Shown here: positions 6,649 through 14,038 of the stretch, one piece after another
Numbering within the stretch: the first letter of the stretch is position 1
Layout: every line of letters starts with the position of its first letter
Source: CAZSAT01 sp964604675
Lineage (GTDB): Bacteria > Myxococcota_A > UBA796 > CAJQPC01
Direction: 5' to 3'
DNA length: 28,796 bases
Assembly (NCBI GenBank): GCA_964604675.1
Contig: CAZSAT010000088.1
Coordinates: 1-28,796, forward strand
Notes under the pieces: generated by a model
Database searches by the model: none
Told to the model about the DNA's origin: nothing
The model's input: the letters and a program-made list of their open reading frames with translations, nothing else
Made by a program: the position numbers and the translations under genes

Positions 6649-9089
6649 TCCTCGCGTGGGTCCTGGGCGGTTGCCAGCCGGCGCCGCCTGCCCTGCCCTT
6701 CGATCGACCCCGGGCCCCCGTGATCGAGCGGCTGCTCGAGCTGCCCGCGGAGCTCGACCTCTCGTCCGGAACCTTGCCCCCGGATCTCGACACCACCGGG
6801 CGCTTTCGATTGGAGGGCTTCGAGCGGGTCGAGGGGCTGGGCTGGGACGAGATGCCCGCCTGGTCCACCCCCCTCCCCGTGCGCCTGCCGAAGCGCAGCT
6901 ACTTCGCCCAGCCGGATGGGCTCGAGGTGCACCGCGCGCTCCAGGTCCTGCCCTTCACCAACCTCCCGGGACCCTGGAGCAGCGGAAGCTGGGACGTCAA
7001 GGAAGGGCACGTGGTGGTGGCCTGGCCAGACGACCCGAACGACGAGCACTTCGAGCTGGTCAGCACCGGGAGCGCCGAGACCTGGGCCCGGCGCGACCTG
7101 CGGCGCTCCGGCCTCTCCGAGGACGCCTTCGTCCGCCTCGACGCCACGCTCCAGCGCGAGACACGGCCCTCGCTGCTCCTCCCCGCCCCCTCCAGCGCGA
7201 CCTGGCGGGTGGACCTGCCGGAACAGGCCTCGCTGCGCTTCGGTGTGGGTCTGCTCCGGCCCCTGCTGGAGGACGCCGAACCCAGCGATGGTGCGAGCGT
7301 CGTGCTGCGGGTGGACGGCGTCGAAGTCAGCCGCGTCACCGCTTCGGTGGGCACCTGGACCGACGTGGTGGTGGACCTCTCGTCCCAAGCGGGATCGAGG
7401 ACGGTGTCGCTCGAGAGCGAGCCCGACGGCTCGCCGCTCTACGACCACGTGGTGGTGTCCGACCCGCAGGTCCGCTCACGGAGCGCGCACGAGCCGCGTC
7501 GTGTGGTGCTCGTCGGTGTGGACACCCTGCGCTGGGACGCCGTCACACAACACGGGTACGAACGGGACACCACCGCGCCGCTGGACCCGCTGGCGGCCGA
7601 GAGCGTGCTGTTCAGCGACGCCTACACCCCCGCACCCCGCACGCGTCCGAGCTTCCGCACCGCGTTGACTGGCCGCTGGCCCCTGGCCGCCATCGGTGCG
7701 AAGACCCTCGGGGAGCGGATGCGCGAAGCCGGGTTCGCGACCGCCGGCATCGTGGCCAACGTGCACCTGGTGCCCCGGTTCGGGTTCCACGAGGGCTACG
7801 GCCTCTGGCGCATGGACAGTGATCAGGAAGCCGACGATCAGGTGGACCGTGGGCTCCGCTGGCTGACCGCGAACCGCGACACCGACAGCCTGCTCTTCCT
7901 CCACCTGATCGACCCGCACGTCTTCTACCGGGCACCTGCGGCGTACGATGGCCGGTACGAGGCGGGGGCGAAGGGCCCGCTCCAGGTCGAGCTGAACCGG
8001 TGGGACCTGGAGGCGATGGACGCCAACAAGCTGCTCGGAGAGGAGCACCGCGCGTGGCTTCGAGCGCGCTACGACGGCGAGGTGCGCTTCGCGGCGGAGG
8101 GGATCGCACGGCTCTTCGAGGGCATCGAGCAGCTCCCCGGCGACACCCTGGTGGTGCTCTTCTCCGACCACGGCGAGGAGTTCTGGGACCACGGCGGGTA
8201 CGAACACAACCACACGCTCTACCAGGAGCTCGTCAAGGGCACGCTCTGGATCCGGCCGCCCGGCGGCGTGGACGGTCCCCTGACGGTCGGGACCCCAGCG
8301 TCGCTCGCAGACATCGTGCCCACCGTGCTCGACCTCGTCAGCCTGCCGACCGAAGGCCTCGACGGCCAATCCCTGGCCGCCACCTGGCAGGAGCCGCACC
8401 AGGCCTGGACGGACCGCGCGCTGCCGCTCGGCCACGTGGGCTACGCCCGGGAGACCTGGGGTGTGGTGCAGGCAGGGCACAAGTACCTGCTCCGCACGTG
8501 GGACGGCCACGAGGAACTGTTCGACCTGCGGGCCGACCCCGGCGAGCAGCACGACCTGTCGGGGTCGGCCGATCTCGGGAGGTGGCGCGTCGCGCTGGGC
8601 GAGGCGACGGGGTGGGCCGTAGGGACCGGTTGGCGCTTGCACCTCCGTTACCTTGCAGAGCCCGCGGAGCTGCACTTCGCCGAGCCGATCGACGACGCCT
8701 GGCTGGTCGACCCGGAGGCCGGCGAAGAGCGCCGGGCGAACGAAGCGTGGGGGGAGCGACCGAAGCGTCTGCCCGACGACGTCGCCCGCGTGACCCTGAG
8801 CGAAGACCGCCGAGTGGTGCGCGTGGAGCCGGGCCCGATGCTCTCGGACGCGGTGGTCGCGATGCGCTTCTCGTCGGCGCCTGACGCCAGCCTGTCGGTC
8901 GGCGACGTGCGGGTGGTGCTCGATCCCGCCGGTCAGCTGGTGGCCCCCTCCCCGGCCCTGCTCGGCCGCCTCGAGCCGGGCGCCGTGATCGGACCGGTCG
9001 AGGGGGTTCGCGCGCACCTGGACCCCAGCTGGGGCAGCGCCCCCGCCGACCAGCTCGAGGAGCTGAAGGCCATGGGGTACGTGGAATGA
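6645..9089 (+). CDS. Lipoprotein of the sulfatase/alkaline phosphatase fold with Thr nucleophile
   Basis: 814 residues from GTG, overlapping the previous stop by 4 bases (GTGA), so translationally coupled. The signal MILAWVLGGC is short and ends in a lipobox. Residues about 30-280 look like a beta-rich module. The sulfatase fold starts near 285: D293 (VGVDTLRWD), the nucleophile region TRPSFRTALTG with T333, and D508/H509 (SDHGEEFWDHGGYEHNH) as metal ligands. A beta-rich tail ends LEELKAMGYVE, as in many sulfatase-like proteins. Canonical sulfatases have Cys or Ser for formylglycine followed by xPSR. Here Thr replaces Cys, and Phe replaces the conserved Arg. A phosphodiesterase or phosphotransferase role, or a sulfatase-like protein without formylglycine, is more likely than a true sulfatase. 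Confidence 0.88.
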   Translation: MILAWVLGGCQPAPPALPFDRPRAPVIERLLELPAELDLSSGTLPPDLDTTGRFRLEGFERVEGLGWDEMPAWSTPLPVRLPKRSYFAQPDGLEVHRALQVLPFTNLPGPWSSGSWDVKEGHVVVAWPDDPNDEHFELVSTGSAETWARRDLRRSGLSEDAFVRLDATLQRETRPSLLLPAPSSATWRVDLPEQASLRFGVGLLRPLLEDAEPSDGASVVLRVDGVEVSRVTASVGTWTDVVVDLSSQAGSRTVSLESEPDGSPLYDHVVVSDPQVRSRSAHEPRRVVLVGVDTLRWDAVTQHGYERDTTAPLDPLAAESVLFSDAYTPAPRTRPSFRTALTGRWPLAAIGAKTLGERMREAGFATAGIVANVHLVPRFGFHEGYGLWRMDSDQEADDQVDRGLRWLTANRDTDSLLFLHLIDPHVFYRAPAAYDGRYEAGAKGPLQVELNRWDLEAMDANKLLGEEHRAWLRARYDGEVRFAAEGIARLFEGIEQLPGDTLVVLFSDHGEEFWDHGGYEHNHTLYQELVKGTLWIRPPGGVDGPLTVGTPASLADIVPTVLDLVSLPTEGLDGQSLAATWQEPHQAWTDRALPLGHVGYARETWGVVQAGHKYLLRTWDGHEELFDLRADPGEQHDLSGSADLGRWRVALGEATGWAVGTGWRLHLRYLAEPAELHFAEPIDDAWLVDPEAGEERRANEAWGERPKRLPDDVARVTLSEDRRVVRVEPGPMLSDAVVAMRFSSAPDASLSVGDVRVVLDPAGQLVAPSPALLGRLEPGAVIGPVEGVRAHLDPSWGSAPADQLEELKAMGYVE

Positions 9090-9159
9090 GCGCCGCCGGA
9101 GCCGCGCGCACTCATGCGGGACGCCTCCTGAGCCGTTGAATGGGACACGGGAGACCTCG

Positions 9160-10068
9160 ATGACGGTTGCGCTGAGTTGGCATGCACGCCAGACCGCGGA
9201 CAGCGCAGAACAGCGCCTGCGGGCGCGGGTCGACCGGTTGGTGCAGGACGCCGACGGCCCGGAAGAGCGCAGCTTCCTCGGGGGGCTCGTGGAGCGGCTG
9301 TGCCGTCCGGATCCGATGCTCGGACGTTCGCCCGAGGCCGCGGGGCGGATCTTCCAGGTGCTCTCGCGTGAACAGGTCGCGCTGCGCGACGTCGCACGCG
9401 CTTTGGAGCGGGACCCGGAGCTGGTGCTCGAGGTGTGGCGCCAGGCCTGGCCACGGGCGGGCAACGCGTCGGCCTCGATCGAGCAGGCGATCTCCCGGCT
9501 CGGCCTGGACGCGCTGTGGCGGGTCGCAGTGCTGGAAGCTTCCACGGCGCGCGTGTACGTGGCACCCGGCTTCGAGGCGCGCTCGAACCGTGAGCGCGCC
9601 CTGGGGCTGATGACGGCGAACCTCGCGGCCGCGAGCCTTCCAGGGAGCCGGGCGACGGCCTACCTTGCAGGGCTCCTCCACGGCATCGGCGCGATGTGGG
9701 TCTACCGCTGCGCGCTCCCCGACAACCCGAGCCGGGTGCCCGACCGTGCACTGGTCGAGCGCACCGCCGCGGAGCTGGCGCCGGAGAGCGGCGCGCTCTA
9801 CCTCCAGGGCCGCGGGTTGCAGGCCTCCGTGGTCCAGGCGGTCGCCTTCTCGGCGGATCCCACCCTGGCGCCCGCAGGCGCCCGACCGATCGCTCGCGCG
9901 GTCTTCGCTGGCCGAGCGGTGTCCCTCCACGTGGCTGGCCTCGCGCTCGAGACGCGCGTCGAGCTCTACCAGCGGCTCGACCGCGTGCAGATGAGCCCCG
10001 CGGAGGCGAACCGGCTCCTGTACCTCGCGCGCCAGGCGCACGGCCACGTGGGCGACCTAGTCCCCTGA
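9160..10068 (+). CDS. HDOD domain protein
   Basis: 302 residues. About residues 70-270 fit the HDOD fold, an HD-like helical domain without the metal-binding HD pair. Visible signs are ALRDVARALERDPELVLEV, then IEQAISRLGLDALWRVAVLE and the helix AYLAGLLHGIGAMWVY. HDOD proteins usually act in signalling or as regulatory partners; no GGDEF, EAL or receiver domain is attached here. ATG at 9160 has GGGAG seven bases upstream; an in-frame TTG at 9136 is less likely. The gene lies 70 bp after the sulfatase-like gene, in a spacer with no clear terminator. Its 3' end overlaps the convergent ATPase gene by 12 bp. Confidence 0.75.
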   Translation: MTVALSWHARQTADSAEQRLRARVDRLVQDADGPEERSFLGGLVERLCRPDPMLGRSPEAAGRIFQVLSREQVALRDVARALERDPELVLEVWRQAWPRAGNASASIEQAISRLGLDALWRVAVLEASTARVYVAPGFEARSNRERALGLMTANLAAASLPGSRATAYLAGLLHGIGAMWVYRCALPDNPSRVPDRALVERTAAELAPESGALYLQGRGLQASVVQAVAFSADPTLAPAGARPIARAVFAGRAVSLHVAGLALETRVELYQRLDRVQMSPAEANRLLYLARQAHGHVGDLVP

Positions 10069-10686
10069 CGTGACGTCGGGGTCGAGCTCACGGCGGTGAG
10101 CGTGCAGGGCCCGTACGACCTTGCGGTAGGTCCACGGCTCGCTGACGTCGAGGGAGCGGCCGACCGAGGTCTCGAGGCCGAGCTGGTGGCACATGCGCAC
10201 AGCGAAGCGGACGCGGCCGCGGCCGATCGGAAAGCGGAGGGTCATGGTCACACGCAGTCCAGGCTCGAGCTCATCGAGCAACAGCATGGCCGTGTCGTCG
10301 GACTTGCCCTGGCAGATGACCGTGGGGTTCTTGGCCTCGGCCCGCGCCACCAGGAGCGCCGACAACAGCCGAACCACACCGGGCCGCCGGTTCAGGTACG
10401 TCGGCCCGTCGAGGATGAGGCTGTCGGCCTCGAGCAGCTCGTCGGGCCAGTGGCCGCGTCGCACCGCCCTGGCGCAGGCGTCCTGGAGCGCCTCCCCTTT
10501 CAGCCGCATGGCGTTCTGCCCCCGGATGCGGCGGGCGACCATGGTCTTGCCCGTGCCGGCCTCCCCGAGGATGAGGAGCACGGGGCGCGTGCGCACCACG
10601 ATCGGAAGGGGCTTCCGCCCCAGGTATTCGGTGCTCGTGCCGACGATCAGGGCGGAACGGTCTCGCGCCCTTCTACGCTTGCTCAG
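10057..10686 (-). CDS. DnaA/Hda-like P-loop ATPase, probable CTG start
   Basis: 209 residues. Walker A is GEAGTGKT at 41-48. ADSLILDGPTYL near 88-97 sits where Walker B should be, followed by KNPTVICQG, like the strand after Walker B in DnaA-type ATPases. Two-layer features resembling DnaA/Hda continue through LEPGLRVTMTLRFPIGRGR. The C-terminus (TYRKVVRALHAH) is short and has no visible DnaA DNA-binding signature. No ATG, GTG or TTG lies in frame near the conserved region. CTG at 10684-10686 has GGAGG five bases upstream and gives a basic N-terminus (SKRRRARDR). The gene follows the acyl-CoA cluster on the same strand after a 79-bp spacer, so it may be separately transcribed. The role is unknown; a regulatory or chromosome-related ATPase is possible. 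Confidence 0.7.
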   Translation of the reverse strand: MSKRRRARDRSALIVGTSTEYLGRKPLPIVVRTRPVLLILGEAGTGKTMVARRIRGQNAMRLKGEALQDACARAVRRGHWPDELLEADSLILDGPTYLNRRPGVVRLLSALLVARAEAKNPTVICQGKSDDTAMLLLDELEPGLRVTMTLRFPIGRGRVRFAVRMCHQLGLETSVGRSLDVSEPWTYRKVVRALHAHRRELDPDVTSGD

Positions 10687-10691
10687 AGCGC

Positions 10692-10696
10692 CCTCC
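10692..10696 (-). promoter_or_regulatory. Shine-Dalgarno supporting a CTG start
   Basis: GGAGG on the minus strand, five bases before CTG at 10684-10686. It is the main support for the unusual start of the DnaA-like ATPase. A TAAGAT box lies about 40 bases further upstream (near 10731-10736), but no matching -35 is seen. Confidence 0.55.
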
Positions 10697-10765
10697 GTCC
10701 TGGCACGTGCCCGTGTGACCAGCCCTGGACATCTTAGTGGAGGTGAGGGGTGCGAGGGCCCCGAA

Positions 10766-11173
10766 TCACCAGCGTGTCGGTGCGTGGTTCTCGATGTAGT
10801 CGACGATGGCACGAATCGGGGTGCCCGGCGGGAACACCTCGTGCACCCCCTGTTGTCGCAGCGCAGTAGCGTCCGCCTCGGGGATGATGCCGCCGCCGAC
10901 CACCAGGACATCGTCCAGCCCGCGAGCGCGGAGCTCGCTCACGACCGCCGGCAGCAGTGCGAGGTGAGCCCCCGACAGCACCGAGAGGCCGACCACGTGG
11001 ACGTCCTCCTGGAGCGCGGTCTCGGCGATCTGTGCGGGCGTGCGGTGCAGGCCCGTGTAGACGACCTCGTAGCCGGCGTCACGCAGGCCGCGGGCGACCA
11101 CCTTCGCTCCCCGGTCGTGACCGTCGAGGCCCGGCTTCGCGACGAGCACGCGGATGTGGCGCTTGTCGGGCAT
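10766..11173 (-). CDS. Stand-alone cobalamin-binding subunit of an acyl-CoA mutase
   Basis: 135 residues with the complete B12-binding signature of base-off/His-on mutases: D17-G-H19-D-R-G22 (DxHxxG), S64-V-L66 (SxL) and the glycine run G93-G95. It matches the C-terminal domain of methylmalonyl-CoA mutase and the small subunits of isobutyryl- or ethylmalonyl-type two-part mutases. The large TIM-barrel catalytic subunit is not in this window, so the reaction depends on a partner encoded elsewhere. The ATG shares one base with the upstream acyl-CoA dehydrogenase stop (TGATG), which suggests coupled translation and a linked role in acyl-CoA metabolism. A longer frame exists upstream but would simply overlap the dehydrogenase. 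Confidence 0.9.
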   Translation of the reverse strand: MPDKRHIRVLVAKPGLDGHDRGAKVVARGLRDAGYEVVYTGLHRTPAQIAETALQEDVHVVGLSVLSGAHLALLPAVVSELRARGLDDVLVVGGGIIPEADATALRQQGVHEVFPPGTPIRAIVDYIENHAPTRW

Positions 11174-12309
11174 CAGGCCAGGAAGCTCTTGGCGATGACG
11201 AGGCGTTGGATCTCGCTGGTGCCTTCGTAGAGGGTGGTGATGCGCGCGTCCCGGAAGAGCCGCTCCACCTCGTACTCCTTGCTGTAGCCGTAGCCACCGT
11301 GGATCTGCAGGGCCCTGTCGGCGCAGAAGTTCGCGGTCTCCGAAGCGAAGAGCTTGGCCATCGAACACTCCCGGCTGCCGCGCTCGCCGCGGTCCTTCAT
11401 GCTGGCAGCGCGCCACGTCAGCAGGCGGGCCGCGTCGATGCGGGTGCCCATGTCCGCGAGCATCCACTGGATGGCCTGCTTGTCGGCGATAGGGCGCCCG
11501 AAGGCCTTGCGGTCCTTTGCGTACGCCACGGCGAGGTCGAAGGCGCGCTGCGCGATGCCCAGGGCCTGCGCTGCGATGCCGATGCGGCCCCCGTCCAAGG
11601 TGCCCATGGCCACCTTGAAGCCACCGCGCTCCTCCCCGATCAGGTTCTGGGGAGGGACCCGGAGCCCGTCGAAGATGAGCTCGCTGGTGCCGGAGCAGGC
11701 GATGCCGAGCTTCTCCTCGACCTTGCCCACGGCGAAGCCAGGGCTCTCGGTCTCGATGATGAAGGCGCTGACGGCGCGGTGACGTTCGGCGGGATCGTGG
11801 GAGGCGTAGGCCACGCACACATCCGCTTGGGGCCCGTTGGTGATCCACATCTTCGTGCCGTCGAGCACGTAGTCGTCGCCGTCGCGGGAGATGCGGGTCT
11901 TCTGGGCGCCCGCGTCGGAGCCGGCCTCGGGCTCCGTCAAGGCGTAGCATCCGAGCTTCTCCCCGCTCGCGAGCGCCGGTAGGTAGCGGCTCTTCTGGTC
12001 GTGGTTGCCGAACTTCAGGATCGGGTAGCAGACCAGGCTGTTGTTGACGCTCATCACCACGCCGACGCCCGCGTCCGCGTAGCAGATCTCCTCGAGCGCC
12101 ACGACGTAGTCGAGCACGCCGAAGCCGGCGCCACCGTACTCCTCGGGCACGAACATGCCCATGAAGCCGAGCTCGCCGAGCTGGTCGACGAGCTCGGCCG
12201 GAAAGGCGTGGGTGCGGTCGCGCTCCATGGCCCCAGGGAGGATGGCGTCGCGAGCGAGCTCGCGCGCGGCATCTCGGATGGCCTGGGTGTCTTCGGACAG
12301 CTCGAACAT
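11173..12309 (-). CDS. Short-chain acyl-CoA dehydrogenase
   Basis: 378 residues, typical length. FAD and substrate-binding segments are clear: CYALTEPEAGSDAG (FAD contact), KMWITNGPQA, and the helix with ARLLTWRAASMKD. The catalytic base is E362 in LYEGTSEIQR, the position used by short-chain and butyryl-CoA dehydrogenases. It likely oxidises a short or branched acyl-CoA to the enoyl-CoA and passes electrons to ETF, which is not encoded here. ATG at 12309 has GGGAG about six bases upstream. The gene lies 17 bp after the enoyl-CoA hydratase gene and overlaps the mutase subunit by one base. Chain length or branching preference cannot be fixed from the sequence. Confidence 0.95.
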   Translation of the reverse strand: MFELSEDTQAIRDAARELARDAILPGAMERDRTHAFPAELVDQLGELGFMGMFVPEEYGGAGFGVLDYVVALEEICYADAGVGVVMSVNNSLVCYPILKFGNHDQKSRYLPALASGEKLGCYALTEPEAGSDAGAQKTRISRDGDDYVLDGTKMWITNGPQADVCVAYASHDPAERHRAVSAFIIETESPGFAVGKVEEKLGIACSGTSELIFDGLRVPPQNLIGEERGGFKVAMGTLDGGRIGIAAQALGIAQRAFDLAVAYAKDRKAFGRPIADKQAIQWMLADMGTRIDAARLLTWRAASMKDRGERGSRECSMAKLFASETANFCADRALQIHGGYGYSKEYEVERLFRDARITTLYEGTSEIQRLVIAKSFLA

Positions 12310-12326
12310 GGGATCTCCCGGGGGGC

Positions 12327-13094
12327 TCAGGCGGAAAAGGTGGGCGAACGCTTCTCGAGGAAGGCGGCCATGCCTTCGACCTGCTCGTCGCCGAAGCAGG
12401 CACCGAAGAGCTCGGCTTCGAGCTCCAGGCCGGCGGCGAGCTGGCCGTCCGACCCCTCGTTGATGGCGCGCTTCGCGAGGCCCACGGCCTGCGGACCGTT
12501 GCGCGCGATCTTGCTGGCCAGCTTCAGGGCCGCCTCGACGACGTCACCCTCGACCATCGCCATGGCCAGGCCGAGCACGACCGCTTCCGAGGCGCTGACG
12601 TTGCGCCCCGTGAAGCAGAGCTCCCGGGCACGCTGACGACCGACGTAGCGGGACAGACGCTGCGTGCCGCCGAAGCCGGGGATGACGCCGAGCTTGACCT
12701 CGGGCTGGCCGAACAGGGCCTTGTCGCTGGCCAGGATGATGTCGCAGCACATCGCCAGCTCACAGCCACCGCCGAGGGCGAAGCCGTTGACGGCGGCGAT
12801 CGTGGGGATGGGCAGGCTCTCGAGCGCTTCGCCGACAGCCTGCCCTCGCCGCGCAAAGGCCTGCGCGTCCTGCGGCGTCATCGCTTGCATCTCGGCAATG
12901 TCAGCGCCCGCCACGAAGGCGCGTCCCGCGCCGGTGACCACCAAGGCGCGCAGCCCTTCCGTGGCGGCCACCTCGGCGACCACCGCGGCGAGCTCGTCGA
13001 CCAGCCCCGCGTTGAGCGCGTTGAGCGCCTTCGGGCGGTCGAGGGTGACCAGCGCCGTCGAGCCCCGCTTGTCCAGGTGCAGGTACTTGTACAT
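12327..13094 (-). CDS. Enoyl-CoA hydratase (crotonase family)
   Basis: 255 residues of the crotonase fold. The oxyanion-hole region is GRAFVAGADIAEM. Both catalytic glutamates are present: E112 in GGGCELAMCCD and E132 in FGQPEVKLGVIPGFGG. This matches true enoyl-CoA hydratases, which hydrate 2-enoyl-CoA to 3-hydroxyacyl-CoA, and argues against family members that lack one Glu. It is close to rat mitochondrial hydratase in this stretch. The ATG overlaps the upstream hydroxyacyl-CoA dehydrogenase stop by one base (TGATG). Together with its neighbours it completes the dehydrogenase, hydratase and 3-hydroxyacyl-CoA dehydrogenase steps. A thiolase is absent here. Confidence 0.95.
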   Translation of the reverse strand: MYKYLHLDKRGSTALVTLDRPKALNALNAGLVDELAAVVAEVAATEGLRALVVTGAGRAFVAGADIAEMQAMTPQDAQAFARRGQAVGEALESLPIPTIAAVNGFALGGGCELAMCCDIILASDKALFGQPEVKLGVIPGFGGTQRLSRYVGRQRARELCFTGRNVSASEAVVLGLAMAMVEGDVVEAALKLASKIARNGPQAVGLAKRAINEGSDGQLAAGLELEAELFGACFGDEQVEGMAAFLEKRSPTFSA

Positions 13095-13957
13095 CAGCGC
13101 TCCCAGGTGTGGAAGCCGCGACCGCTCTTGCGGCCCAGCCAGCCCGCCTCGACGTACTTGCGCAACAGCGGACACGGGGCGTACTTGGATCCGCCCAGGC
13201 CGTCCTGCAGCACCTCCATGATGGCGAGGCAGGTGTCCAGCCCGATGAAGTCGGCGAGGGTGAGCGGCCCCATCGGCACGTTGGTGCCGAGCTTCATGGC
13301 GGTGTCGATGTCCTCGACGGTTCCGATGCCTTCGTAGAGGGCGCACACGGCTTCGTTGATGTAGGGCATCAAGACACGGTTCACGATGAAGCCGGGCATG
13401 TCCCGACCCTCGACCGTCGTCTTGCCCATGGCTTGCGCCAGCGCACAGACCGTGTCGAAGGTGGCGTCCGTGGTCCCGAGACCTCGGATGACCTCGACCA
13501 GCTTCATCACCGGCACGGGGTTCATGAAGTGCATGCCGGCGACGAGGTGGGGTCGATCGGTGTGCGCCGCGATGGCGGTGATGCTGATGCTCGAGGTGTT
13601 GGAGACCAGCAGGGTGTCCGACGAGGTCTTCTCAGCCAGGTCTTCGAAGAGCCGGTACTTGAGAGCGACGTTCTCGGTGGCTGCCTCGATCACGACCTGG
13701 CTGCCGTCGAAGCCCGCTGTCTCGGTGACCAGGGCGACGCGGGCCAAGGCCGCATCGGCCGCCGACGCCGTGAGCTTCTCCTTCTTCACGAGCCGCGCGA
13801 GGTTCTTCCGCATCGTGGCCTGGGCCTTCTCCAGTGCGGTCGGGGAGATGTCGACGAGGGTGACGTCGTAGCCGGCCGTGGCGGCCACCTGGGCGATGCC
13901 GTTGCCCATCTGACCGGCGCCGAGGACGCCAATGGTGCGGATGCTGTCGAGGCTCAT
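13094..13957 (-). CDS. hbd: 3-hydroxybutyryl-CoA dehydrogenase
   Basis: 287 residues, the usual size of the single-function enzyme. The N-terminal NAD-binding Rossmann motif is GVLGAGQMGNGIAQ with D36 at the end of the second strand. The catalytic pair is H143 (GMHFMNPVPVM) and E155, 12 residues apart as in the family, with SNTSSIS just before. The C-terminal helical domain has PGFIVNRVLMPYINEA and ends in GRKSGRGFHTW. It oxidises 3-hydroxybutyryl-CoA or similar short substrates to the 3-oxo form. It is the first gene of the acyl-CoA run, with a GAGGGG about six bases before the ATG. The 81-bp spacer to the divergent gene should hold the promoter, but I cannot pick a box. Confidence 0.95.
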   Translation of the reverse strand: MSLDSIRTIGVLGAGQMGNGIAQVAATAGYDVTLVDISPTALEKAQATMRKNLARLVKKEKLTASAADAALARVALVTETAGFDGSQVVIEAATENVALKYRLFEDLAEKTSSDTLLVSNTSSISITAIAAHTDRPHLVAGMHFMNPVPVMKLVEVIRGLGTTDATFDTVCALAQAMGKTTVEGRDMPGFIVNRVLMPYINEAVCALYEGIGTVEDIDTAMKLGTNVPMGPLTLADFIGLDTCLAIMEVLQDGLGGSKYAPCPLLRKYVEAGWLGRKSGRGFHTWER

Positions 13958-14025
13958 CGAGATCCCCTCTGGAGGTGACGTTGTGGTAGACGAGGTGGGG
14001 CGCTGAAAGGCCCACGCCGTAACCC

Positions 14026-14032
14026 GGAGGAG
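14026..14032 (+). promoter_or_regulatory. Shine-Dalgarno choosing the GTG start of the TPR protein
   Basis: GGAGGAG ends six bases before GTG at 14039 but only three before the in-frame TTG at 14036. GTG is therefore the likelier start. Confidence 0.65.
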
Positions 14033-14038
14033 TGCTTG

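Noticed and set aside
7476..9545. Minus-strand frame opposite the sulfatase-fold gene
   Set aside because: Shadow of a gene with metal-ligand motifs and a conserved C-terminus.
10766..12403. A 545-codon frame suggesting fusion of a dehydrogenase-like part to the B12 domain
   Set aside because: Upstream of 11173 it is an out-of-frame reading of the acyl-CoA dehydrogenase; the B12 protein starts at its own ATG.
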